From M3007 sp031425035 (GTDB taxonomy: Bacteria > Bacteroidota > Bacteroidia > Chitinophagales > Saprospiraceae): a DNA stretch of 64,000 nucleotides. The notes under the pieces are model-generated. The model did not search any database, was not told the DNA's origin, and saw nothing but the letters and a program-made list of their open reading frames with translations. Made by a program: the position numbers and the translations under genes. The number at the start of each line of letters is the position of its first letter. Position 1 is the first letter of the stretch. Of this stretch, positions 44,401 through 51,997 are shown one piece after another. The DNA is taken from NCBI GenBank assembly GCA_031425035.1, contig JANPIN010000069.1, positions 1 to 64,000 of the forward strand, written 5' to 3'.

Positions 44401-44460
44401 GATGAACGATGAACGATGAACTATGAACGGTTCATCGTTCATCGTTTATCGTTCATAGTT
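44401..44460. repeat. GATGAAC inverted repeat inside the pnt operon
   Basis: A tandem GATGAAC tract at 44401-44421 is followed by its inverse. The best stem is 14 bp (44408-44421 with 44430-44443) with an 8-nt loop. It sits between pntAB and pntB, where it could modulate mRNA stability or translation. Confidence 0.85.
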
Positions 44461-44474
44461 TTAAAAAACTACGA

Positions 44475-45866
44475 ATGTCCTCTTTCCTACTCCAACTGTC
44501 CTATTTGCTGGGTTCCATTTCCTTTATTGTCGGCCTGAAACGGTTGAGTAGCCCCGATAGGGCGCGGGCCGGTAATTTGCTGGCTGCCGGCGGCATGCTG
44601 CTGGCCATCATCGGGACGGTTTTATTTCATAAAAACAACTTTGGCGAATCCATCGGCAACATTTTCTGGATCCTGGCGGCGATGGCCATCGGAACGGTGA
44701 TCGGTTACGCCATGGCCATGCGGGTCAAAATGACCTCCATGCCGCAGATGGTCTCCTTTTTCAACGGTATGGGGGGCGCCTGCGCGGCCATTATTTCTAT
44801 TGTGGAATTCCATTCGCACCCGGCCGGTTCGCCGGGTTATTTACTGGTCGTACTGCTGGGCGTTGTCATCGGCAGCGTGTCTTTTAGCGGCAGCATCGTC
44901 GCCTACGGCAAACTGGATGAAAAAATCAAGGATCTCTCCGCACGGTGGCTGACCTGGTTCAACCTGCTGTTGTTGTTGCTCATTTTCAGCATCGTTGCAG
45001 TGGCTGTGGTGTCGCCGCTTACGTTCGGACCGGCCGCATTATGGATTTTATTACTGCTGTCTCTGCTGTATGGCGTCCTGTTCGTCATGCCCATCGGCGG
45101 CGCGGATATGCCGGTGGTCATTTCCCTGCTGAACTCCTTTACAGGGGTAGCGGCGGCTTTCGGCGGATTTTTATACAGCAATCCGGTCATGCTCACCGGT
45201 GGCATTCTGGTCGGTTCGGCGGGCACTATTCTGACGGTGCTGATGTGCAAAGCCATGAACCGTTCGCTGCTCAACGTTATTATCGGCTCCTTCGGGGCGA
45301 CAGCGGCCAGCACGAAACAAGGCCAGGGCGATCAGACCGTGAAAGAAGTCAGCCTGACCGATGCCGCCATCTTATGCGCCTACGCCCATAAAGTGGTCAT
45401 TGTGCCCGGTTACGGACTGGCGGTTGCGCAGGCCCAGCATATTTGCCATGAATTTGAAAAAAACCTGGAAAGCCGCGGCGTGGAATGCAGTTACGCTATT
45501 CACCCGGTCGCGGGCCGTATGCCGGGACACATGAACGTACTGCTGGCTGAGGCCGACGTTCCTTATCCTAAACTGGTCGAAATGGAAGACGCCAACCCAC
45601 AGATGGCCAGTACGGACGTGGTGATCATCGTCGGCGCCAACGACGTGGTGAATCCAGCCGCCGAGAACGATCCGGGCAGTCCGATTTACGGCATGCCGGT
45701 GCTGAAAGTCTGGGAAGCCAAAAATGTGATCGTCATGAAACGCAGCATGCGTGCCGGATACGCCGGTATTGAAAATGACCTGTTCTTTCACCCGAAGACC
45801 AAAATGCTTTTCGGCGATGCCAAGGATATGCTCGGCAAACTGGTGGGAGAATTGAAATCGTTGTAA
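44475..45866 (+). CDS. pntB: NAD(P) transhydrogenase beta subunit
   Basis: This 463-residue protein contains about nine transmembrane helices (to about residue 260) followed by the NADP(H)-binding domain III. Features include MTSMPQMVSFFNGMGGACA, GGADMPVVISLLNSFTG, the domain III motif VVIVPGYGLAVAQAQH, and GRMPGHMNVLLAEA plus DVVIIVGANDVVNPAA. Together with the pntA parts it uses the proton gradient to reduce NADP+ by NADH. Confidence 0.9.
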   Translation: MSSFLLQLSYLLGSISFIVGLKRLSSPDRARAGNLLAAGGMLLAIIGTVLFHKNNFGESIGNIFWILAAMAIGTVIGYAMAMRVKMTSMPQMVSFFNGMGGACAAIISIVEFHSHPAGSPGYLLVVLLGVVIGSVSFSGSIVAYGKLDEKIKDLSARWLTWFNLLLLLLIFSIVAVAVVSPLTFGPAALWILLLLSLLYGVLFVMPIGGADMPVVISLLNSFTGVAAAFGGFLYSNPVMLTGGILVGSAGTILTVLMCKAMNRSLLNVIIGSFGATAASTKQGQGDQTVKEVSLTDAAILCAYAHKVVIVPGYGLAVAQAQHICHEFEKNLESRGVECSYAIHPVAGRMPGHMNVLLAEADVPYPKLVEMEDANPQMASTDVVIIVGANDVVNPAAENDPGSPIYGMPVLKVWEAKNVIVMKRSMRAGYAGIENDLFFHPKTKMLFGDAKDMLGKLVGELKSL

Positions 45867-45874
45867 ACGGAAAT

Positions 45875-46342
45875 TTACAGGTCCTGCAGTACCTGGGCCA
45901 CCTGCTCAAAATAGGGGCGAAATTTATCCGGCACCTCGTCGTAGAAAGCACTCCAGCGGAATATATGCTTATCTCCGTTTCTGATAATTTCCAGGTAATA
46001 ACCGCCTTCATCCGCGCAACCCGGACAGCCATATACCGTATCCGGCGTGTGAATCAGTGCGGTAGGCACCGTCCCCAGTAATGCTTCGGCAATTTCAAAT
46101 TTTTCAACCGGGAGCGGCAGTGCTTGGAAAGTAATCTGGTCGAAATAACAATATTCGCAGTCATCGGCGAATAACTGATCGGTTGTTAAGCGAAAATTAC
46201 GCGAGCAATCGCCGGCACATTCGGCATAACTAACCCCAAAAATAATCTGGTCCCCCTGGCTGGCAGACGTAGGGCTGCAATCATTTTTATGACAAGCGAA
46301 AAGGCCCAGTAACAGGACAAATGGAAGGAGAAGTTTCAACAT
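45875..46342 (-). CDS. Small lipoprotein, paralog pair member 1
   Basis: This 155-residue protein has a lipobox (LLGLFACHKND, Cys at residue 17). The mature part has several conserved cysteines: SYAECAGDCSRNFR, DDCEYCYFD, YGCPGCADEGGYYLE. It ends in a helical DKFRPYFEQVAQVLQDL segment. Its paralog at 46422-46898 aligns along its whole length. The CxxC pairs suggest disulfides or metal binding. The function is unknown. Confidence 0.75.
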   Translation of the reverse strand: MLKLLLPFVLLLGLFACHKNDCSPTSASQGDQIIFGVSYAECAGDCSRNFRLTTDQLFADDCEYCYFDQITFQALPLPVEKFEIAEALLGTVPTALIHTPDTVYGCPGCADEGGYYLEIIRNGDKHIFRWSAFYDEVPDKFRPYFEQVAQVLQDL

Positions 46343-46421
46343 GGTAATGGTCGTTTTTTGGGAAAGACGTTACCCATGAGCAAAGGGTTGGCCGGATTCG
46401 TTAAAGAAAGACAACCGGTGC

Positions 46422-46898
46422 TTACAAATGCTCCAGCATTTGCGCTATTTGCTCGAAGTACGGACGAAGATTATCCGGCACATCCGTATAGTCCTCGCTC
46501 CACCGCACCACGTGTTTCTCCCCGTTCTGCGTGATTTCCAGGTAGTAAGCGCCCTCATCCCGGCAGCCGGGACAGCCAAAGACTGTCTTTTCAGCGCTCA
46601 ATAACTCCTCCGGTACGGATTCCAGCAGCGGCTTGGCGGCTTGAAACTGCTGATTGTCCAAAGGCGTCGTTTGAAATTCCAGGGTCGGGTAACAGTAGGT
46701 GCAGGCATCGGGGTAAATGGCCGTAGCTGTGATCCGATAATTTTCCGAGCACTCCCCCGTACACATGCCATAACTGAGCCCAAAAATGATTTGTTCCGGA
46801 TAGGAACCCGGCGTTTCCAGGCGTTCGGGATTTTCATTGGTTTTTTGACAGGCAACTATACTCAGCAGCAGGGCGAGCGGGAATAGAATTTTGAACAT
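46422..46898 (-). CDS. Small lipoprotein, paralog pair member 2
   Basis: This 158-residue lipoprotein starts at 46898 (MFKILFPLALLLSIVACQK), the start that fits a type II signal. It shares IIFGLSYGMCTGECSENYR, DACTYCYP, FGCPGCRDEGAYYLEI, DNLRPYFEQIAQMLEHL with member 1. Seven of the cysteine positions align. The pair is a tandem duplication. Confidence 0.75.
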   Translation of the reverse strand: MFKILFPLALLLSIVACQKTNENPERLETPGSYPEQIIFGLSYGMCTGECSENYRITATAIYPDACTYCYPTLEFQTTPLDNQQFQAAKPLLESVPEELLSAEKTVFGCPGCRDEGAYYLEITQNGEKHVVRWSEDYTDVPDNLRPYFEQIAQMLEHL

Positions 46899-47057
46899 GA
46901 GCGGGTTAATTTTAAAAAAACATGGTACGTTCCTACATTCCCTGGGGTTGCGCATCGGGGGGTAGATTTCCGCTCCCCGCTCCACCTTTATTATACGTAA
47001 AATATTGTACCCCTTGCCGGTGCGCTGTTGTAAGGTTATGTTCCCCTCCTCGAAGAG

Positions 47058-47089
47058 TTGCTAAAACGGCGCGTTAAGACTTAACTTTG
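47058..47089 (+). promoter_or_regulatory. Promoter of the EAD11 operon
   Basis: TTG at 47058-47060 and TAACTTTG at 47082-47089 are 21 bp apart, matching the Bacteroidota consensus. The expected transcript begins about 10 nt before the ATG at 47106. Confidence 0.55.
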
Positions 47090-47105
47090 TCGGAAACACG
47101 TAGGC

Positions 47106-48008
47106 ATGCTTCCTGTAAACATTTCCGATCGCGTCCGGCAGTTCATTGGGGAAAACGATCAACGCGCAGCAGTTGCCCTGTTGCTAGAGGCCTTTCGCGA
47201 CAAAAACGCCGAACTGTTTAATATCGCGCTGGTGCAGCAGGCCAACATCAAAAAGCTGGGCGACCAAAGCGCTACCGGCATCCTCTCCACGGAAGAACGC
47301 AACCGCGAACAAGCTAAAATTAATGTGGCGCTGCTGCATTTATCCGATGAGCACGCGCGGCTGTTCGAGGATGGAAGTTCCGGCCGGTCCATGCCGCGCT
47401 GGATCATTTTGGCCACCATCGCTTTAGTCGCGCTGGTACTGGTTGGCTGGTTAATAAAAAACAACCGTTCCCAGCCCGTTTATCCCGAAACTTTCGATGT
47501 TACGGTGCGCCTGCATGAACCGGGCGGTGAACAAATAGCCATCACAGAAGGTCAGGTCAATCTCCGCCTGGGAGAAGCCGTTCCGCAGGACCCTCATCCA
47601 CTCAATGCAACCGGGGAGGCCACTTTCCGGGACCTGAGTGAAAAATATCGGGACAGTTTGGTTCGCCTGCTGTACTTCCCGCCCCGGAACCGGCGTTTTA
47701 AAATTACGCAGCAAAGCGCGGCTGTGTTATCCGGTCAGGATCAGACCATACGTTTTACACTGGAGTTTTTGCCTGATAGCACCCCTTTTGAAGGCAGTCT
47801 GCGCGATCCCAAGGGGCCGCTCGCCGGAGCGGAGATCACGGTGGACGGGAATTTACGCACGACCAGCGATGAAAAGGGCTATTTTAAAATAGACATTCCC
47901 AAGGCCAGCGGCGCCTCCGCCTATTTCGTCATTGAAAAAAACGGCCGGCGGCGGTACCAACAGACCGTCACTATTTCACCCGGTTTTCATTCAATTCCAA
48001 TTGAATAA
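47106..48008 (+). CDS. Membrane-anchored protein with EAD11-like N-terminal domain
   Basis: This 300-residue protein has a helical N-terminal domain at about residues 5-88 whose pattern (AVALLLEAF..NAELFNIALVQQANIKKL..GILSTEERNREQAKINVALLHL) resembles effector-associated domain 11, an adaptor domain of prokaryotic conflict systems. A single transmembrane helix follows (about 98-118), then an external part with two beta-sandwich-like segments (FDVTVRLHEPGGEQ; PKGPLAGAEITVDGNLRTTSDEKGYFKID, a carboxypeptidase-regulatory-like motif). The adaptor domain would be cytoplasmic and the beta part periplasmic. The call of EAD11 is by eye. The next gene starts two bases after its stop. Confidence 0.65.
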   Translation: MLPVNISDRVRQFIGENDQRAAVALLLEAFRDKNAELFNIALVQQANIKKLGDQSATGILSTEERNREQAKINVALLHLSDEHARLFEDGSSGRSMPRWIILATIALVALVLVGWLIKNNRSQPVYPETFDVTVRLHEPGGEQIAITEGQVNLRLGEAVPQDPHPLNATGEATFRDLSEKYRDSLVRLLYFPPRNRRFKITQQSAAVLSGQDQTIRFTLEFLPDSTPFEGSLRDPKGPLAGAEITVDGNLRTTSDEKGYFKIDIPKASGASAYFVIEKNGRRRYQQTVTISPGFHSIPIE

Positions 48009-48010
48009 CC

Positions 48011-49039
48011 ATGCGCCACCTGCTCTTACCCATCCTGCTTTTTTGCAGCGCCTGCCTGCCGGCCCAGACGCGGGTCCGCATCCGGGTGCTGGATGAAAAT
48101 GACCGGCCCCTGAAGTTCCTGCGTCTGACGATGGCGGGTAATAATCTGCCGGTGGAGACCGAGAGTAATGGCGAGTTTACGCTCGAATTTCCGCCGGGTA
48201 AAGCGGAATTAATATTTTATCCGCCGGCTGAGTTCGAACGTATTTCGCCGCCCAACGGCGCGCTGATCTTACCGGAAAACAAAAACAGCACCATCAGCAT
48301 CTGGCTGGCCCGAAAAGGCGCTGATAACCGGCAACTGGAAACATTTACGCGGGTTTTAAGTAAAAAAGAAAAGGAAAAAGCGCGGCTGCAGGTAGAGAAT
48401 GAAGCGCTCAAAACCCGTTTATCCATCCTGGAAACAGACCGGCAAAATAACCGGGCGCTGCGCGATAGTCTGGAAACTGCCGTCCGGGCAAACACCGGTA
48501 CGACCACCGCGCTGAACCGCGAAATTGCGGATTTACAGGAAACCGTAGCGTTGAAACAGCAGTTGTTCTACCAGAAAATCGCCGGCGAACTGGTCGTGTA
48601 TGCCGACCGCCTCAAGGACCTGCGTGATGCATTACCCCGGGTCAGCGACGCGTTTATCGACCAGCGCTCGATGGCGCGTTTTGACAAAATTATTGGCGCA
48701 TATAACGTGGCCCGCGATTCTTTACTGCAAAACCACCGGGGCAATGTGGAGATCGTCCGGGTGCTGTGGGGAACAAATCCGGCCGAGTCGTTAACGGCGG
48801 TGTATGAACAGGCATTAACCACCGTACACCAGCAAACGGTGCTGCCCCTCAATACCACCCTGATCGACCAGTTTCGGGCGGTTCGCGCCGAAGAAGTGCG
48901 GCCTGCCAAAGCCCGCAAAACAACTAAGGCTGCGGCCGACCATGCATTCAGCCAGTTGAACACAGTGATTGCTCCATTAGAAAAAAACATCGGAGTTGCC
49001 CTCCATGACCTGGAGGCGGCTCTTCACCAAAACCATTGA
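48011..49039 (+). CDS. Exported protein with coiled coil, EAD11 operon
   Basis: This 342-residue protein has a signal peptide (MRHLLLPILLFCSACLPAQT; possibly a lipobox at Cys 15), a carboxypeptidase-regulatory-like beta domain at about 20-100 (VRIRVLDENDRPLKFLRLT), a coiled-coil segment at about 110-190 (KKEKEKARLQVENEALKTRL), and a helical C-terminal domain. It shares the beta-domain theme with the preceding gene, two bases away. A partner function in the periplasm is likely. The family is not recognised. Confidence 0.65.
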   Translation: MRHLLLPILLFCSACLPAQTRVRIRVLDENDRPLKFLRLTMAGNNLPVETESNGEFTLEFPPGKAELIFYPPAEFERISPPNGALILPENKNSTISIWLARKGADNRQLETFTRVLSKKEKEKARLQVENEALKTRLSILETDRQNNRALRDSLETAVRANTGTTTALNREIADLQETVALKQQLFYQKIAGELVVYADRLKDLRDALPRVSDAFIDQRSMARFDKIIGAYNVARDSLLQNHRGNVEIVRVLWGTNPAESLTAVYEQALTTVHQQTVLPLNTTLIDQFRAVRAEEVRPAKARKTTKAAADHAFSQLNTVIAPLEKNIGVALHDLEAALHQNH

Positions 49040-49045
49040 TCAATT

Positions 49046-49762
49046 ATGAAAAATGCTTCCTGGTTTTACGCTCTGCTCACCATCTGTAGCCTCGGTTGCG
49101 GCGGCAAAGATGATAATTGTGAAAGTTCCATCTCGTCCATCCAGCCCAATAGCAACCCTCCCGGTTATGAGGTGCTGATCACTACAAATGGCTTCGATTC
49201 AGATGCCAAGGTTTTTTTCGGTACTGTCGAAGCCACTACCAGAATTGCCGGCGCCAATGCCATTATTGCTAAAGTACCTTCCGGCGTGTCGGGGAATAAT
49301 ATAGAGGTCAGCGTGGAAGGGGATTGCATTGCCCGTTCAGATGGATTTACAGTGTTAGGAACTTTGCCGAATAGTATACAGGCTTCTTTGCAAGAGATTA
49401 TTATACCTACTCCACCACCGTCTTACCCTACGGATATTGGTAACAACTGGAAAAATGCTGCGAATGATAATCAATCTCTCCTCATTCAGGGAAGCCTGGT
49501 AGGTGGAGTTGCCCAACTGGATATTGATTCTAAAGAGTTTAATTATGGCGTAGAAAGCCCCCTCTCCGGTACTATTAATACCAACACCAATGTAATTTAT
49601 ATGGAGATTGATCGAAGAGCCATCCCAAACGGAATCTTAGAACACTTTGACGGACAATTTATTCCGCTGCCAAAGCCGGATCCTGCGACTACAAAACCTT
49701 ACGCTATTTTGTTGATTTCCCGGGAAACAGGCCGTCAATCTGTATTTCTTTTTCCCGGATAA
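49046..49762 (+). CDS. IPT/TIG-domain lipoprotein, EAD11 operon
   Basis: This 238-residue protein has a lipobox-like signal (LLTICSLGCGG, Cys at about residue 18 or so) and an IPT/TIG fold at about residues 30-100 (SISSIQPNSNPPGYEVLITTNGFDSDAKVFFGTV). The rest of the body is not recognised. It lies six bases after the preceding gene and probably ends the operon. The body is richer in A+T than the neighbouring genes. Confidence 0.65.
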   Translation: MKNASWFYALLTICSLGCGGKDDNCESSISSIQPNSNPPGYEVLITTNGFDSDAKVFFGTVEATTRIAGANAIIAKVPSGVSGNNIEVSVEGDCIARSDGFTVLGTLPNSIQASLQEIIIPTPPPSYPTDIGNNWKNAANDNQSLLIQGSLVGGVAQLDIDSKEFNYGVESPLSGTINTNTNVIYMEIDRRAIPNGILEHFDGQFIPLPKPDPATTKPYAILLISRETGRQSVFLFPG

Positions 49763-49764
49763 CC

Positions 49765-50664
49765 TCATCGTCCACCCACATACCTCGCCCCCAGCGCAAA
49801 CGCCGAATAAGTTCCCTGTCTAATGCCCAGTGCATCCTGATAGACCGGCAACCCCTGCCAGCCCAGGCTCAGGCTCCACTGTGGCCCGAACACCCATTGG
49901 ACGCCAGCGCCGGCACTGCTCAGCCAGTTTACCTGACGTAATCCGCCTTTAAAACGTTTTTCAAAACTGCTGAAATAACCGCCCGTGGCAAACGCGTACA
50001 GGCGCTGACCCGAAGCCGTGGTCAGCAGGCGGCGCACCAGATAAATGTTGAGGGGCAGCTCCCAGGTGGTCTGCCGGCGGTCGTCGTTGGAAAGACGCAC
50101 CTGCGGACTGATTTGCCCGACAAAATACCAGCCCGGTGCAAAGAGCGTGGCGTAGTTACCCTGGATGGAAAAACGGGTCCGGTCCTCGCCCAGGATCACC
50201 CTATCCTGCTGGGCGGCCACCGGAAAGTACAGGCTGCCCTGCACGGTGAATTCATAGTGTTCGATAAAAGGCACATAGCGCGCGCGCAGACCGACGGCCG
50301 AAAGCGTGTGGACCGCCACGCCGCCCTGCGGTTCCGCACCGAAAGCGCCAAGTGCTCCGACGGCGCCGGCCGGACCGAAACGCAGGTTGGAAAAAACGAG
50401 ATCCACCCCGGCACTGAAGCGATTCTGCCGCGACATACCGCGTTGGAGTTGCAAAAACTGGGTCATTTGCGCGGCTCGATAACCGGCCGTATCGTCGGTG
50501 CGGTAAGTTGTCAGGGTGTTGAAAAAACCGATCTCCGTCTGCGCATCCGCTACCACCGGGGTGAGTCCGGGCGCAATGGCCAGGCCGAGAGAATCTTCCG
50601 GGGCACTTTGGGCATGGATCGCAAAATGGAACAGGAGGGCGATCAGAACGGCGATGATCTTCAT
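49765..50664 (-). CDS. Outer-membrane beta-barrel protein, unknown
   Basis: This 299-residue protein starts at 50664 (MKIIAVLIALLFHFAIHAQS, signal peptide); the longer upstream frame is unsupported. The mature part alternates hydrophobic and polar residues as in a beta barrel (YEFTVQGSLYFPVAA, WYFVGQISPQVRLS, RLYAFATGGYFSSF) and ends in the ALGARYVGGR strand. It converges with the preceding operon with a two-base gap. A -7-type box on its strand is at 50709-50716 (TACCTTTG). Confidence 0.7.
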   Translation of the reverse strand: MKIIAVLIALLFHFAIHAQSAPEDSLGLAIAPGLTPVVADAQTEIGFFNTLTTYRTDDTAGYRAAQMTQFLQLQRGMSRQNRFSAGVDLVFSNLRFGPAGAVGALGAFGAEPQGGVAVHTLSAVGLRARYVPFIEHYEFTVQGSLYFPVAAQQDRVILGEDRTRFSIQGNYATLFAPGWYFVGQISPQVRLSNDDRRQTTWELPLNIYLVRRLLTTASGQRLYAFATGGYFSSFEKRFKGGLRQVNWLSSAGAGVQWVFGPQWSLSLGWQGLPVYQDALGIRQGTYSAFALGARYVGGR

Positions 50665-50929
50665 AGGGTCGAAGTAAATGGCAGGACCGGTGAGGAAGCT
50701 GTGGTGTTCAAAGGTAGCGCATAAATGGAAAAATTCTGCCGGGAAAGAAGGCGGAAAAACAAAATTCCTCCAAAAAAACCGATCTTTACCGACCTTCCAT
50801 TCCAAACCATTTATCAGCGCCGCTACCCACATGCCAGCCGGCAATTTTATCCATTTCATCCTGTTTTTCGTCCGGCTGCCGGTCACAGGTAACCAACACA
50901 GCCATCGCCAGCAGCGGATCTCGTCCGTC

Positions 50930-51931
50930 ATGCGCCGTTTACGAACCGCCATTTTACTCATGGTGAGTTCAATTTTGGTCGGCACGGTCGGCTATATACT
51001 GATCGAAAATTATTCCTGGCTCGACGCGTATTATATGGCGGTCATTACCCTGGCCTCGGTCGGTTTTGCCGAAGTACATCCCCTGAGCGCGGCCGGCAAA
51101 ATATTCACGACTTTCCTGATTTTATTCAATGTCGGTTCATTCGCCTACGCCATTTCCACTATTACCAGCATGCTGGCGGAAGGCGGTTTTCATAAATTAC
51201 TCCTGGAATTTCGTATGAATAAACATATAGATGACCTGCTTAAACACACCATTGTCTGCGGTTACGGGCGCCACGGCAGCGAAGTGGCCCAGGAACTGAC
51301 CAAGCAGAATATTCCCTTTGTCATCGTAGAAAGCCTGCCCGACCGGTTGGAAATTCTGCGCAAAGAGACCAATTACTTATTTGTGGAAGGAGATGCCACC
51401 CAGGACGAGGTGCTCCTCGAGGCGGGTATTCTGCGGGCCGCCGCCCTGCTCACTACCCTGCCCCACGATGCGGACAATCTTTTCATTACTTTGTCGGCCC
51501 GTCAGGTCAACCCGCAGCTACGGATCATCAGCCGGGCCAACGGGTTGCTCGACGAGGCCAAAATACAGCGCGCCGGAGCCGACCAAACGGTGGTGCCGGA
51601 GCGGATCGGCGGATTTTATATGGCCACACTGGTGAGTAAACCGGACGCCATAGATTTTTTTAACTTACTGTCTAACCTCGGACCAAGTAAGGTGGTTTTT
51701 GAGGAAATACCCGTCCGTCAGTTGCCGGCAGGCTTTCAAGACCAGAGCATTGCCGCCAGTCCGCTCGCCCAAACGCCGGCGGTGGCCATTGTGGCCGTGC
51801 GTTATCCGGACGGGCGTTATGAACTGAATCCGCCGCCTTCTTTCCTACTAAAACCGGATTTAAACGTGGTGCTGTTCGGTACGGCGGAGCAAATGGCGGC
51901 TTTCCGACTAAAAGAAATGCGCAAAAGCTGA
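50930..51931 (+). CDS. Potassium channel with RCK (TrkA-N) domain
   Basis: This 333-residue protein starts at ATG 50930 (MRRLRTAILLMV); the longer frame upstream is not supported. Two transmembrane helices (about 8-26 and 58-80) flank a pore loop with filter TLASVGFAE (S43-V44-G45-F46), a variant of TVGFGD. The RCK nucleotide-binding domain follows (VCGYGRHGSEVAQEL, about residues 108-230), then a TrkA-C-like domain. It likely conducts or regulates K+ flux and senses a ligand such as NAD(H) or ATP. Confidence 0.8.
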   Translation: MRRLRTAILLMVSSILVGTVGYILIENYSWLDAYYMAVITLASVGFAEVHPLSAAGKIFTTFLILFNVGSFAYAISTITSMLAEGGFHKLLLEFRMNKHIDDLLKHTIVCGYGRHGSEVAQELTKQNIPFVIVESLPDRLEILRKETNYLFVEGDATQDEVLLEAGILRAAALLTTLPHDADNLFITLSARQVNPQLRIISRANGLLDEAKIQRAGADQTVVPERIGGFYMATLVSKPDAIDFFNLLSNLGPSKVVFEEIPVRQLPAGFQDQSIAASPLAQTPAVAIVAVRYPDGRYELNPPPSFLLKPDLNVVLFGTAEQMAAFRLKEMRKS

Positions 51932-51997
51932 GCATATAGTTGACTTTTGTGAAATAGAACCCGTCAAATCCACCAGTGATCACTTCCTTCCTGCCTT

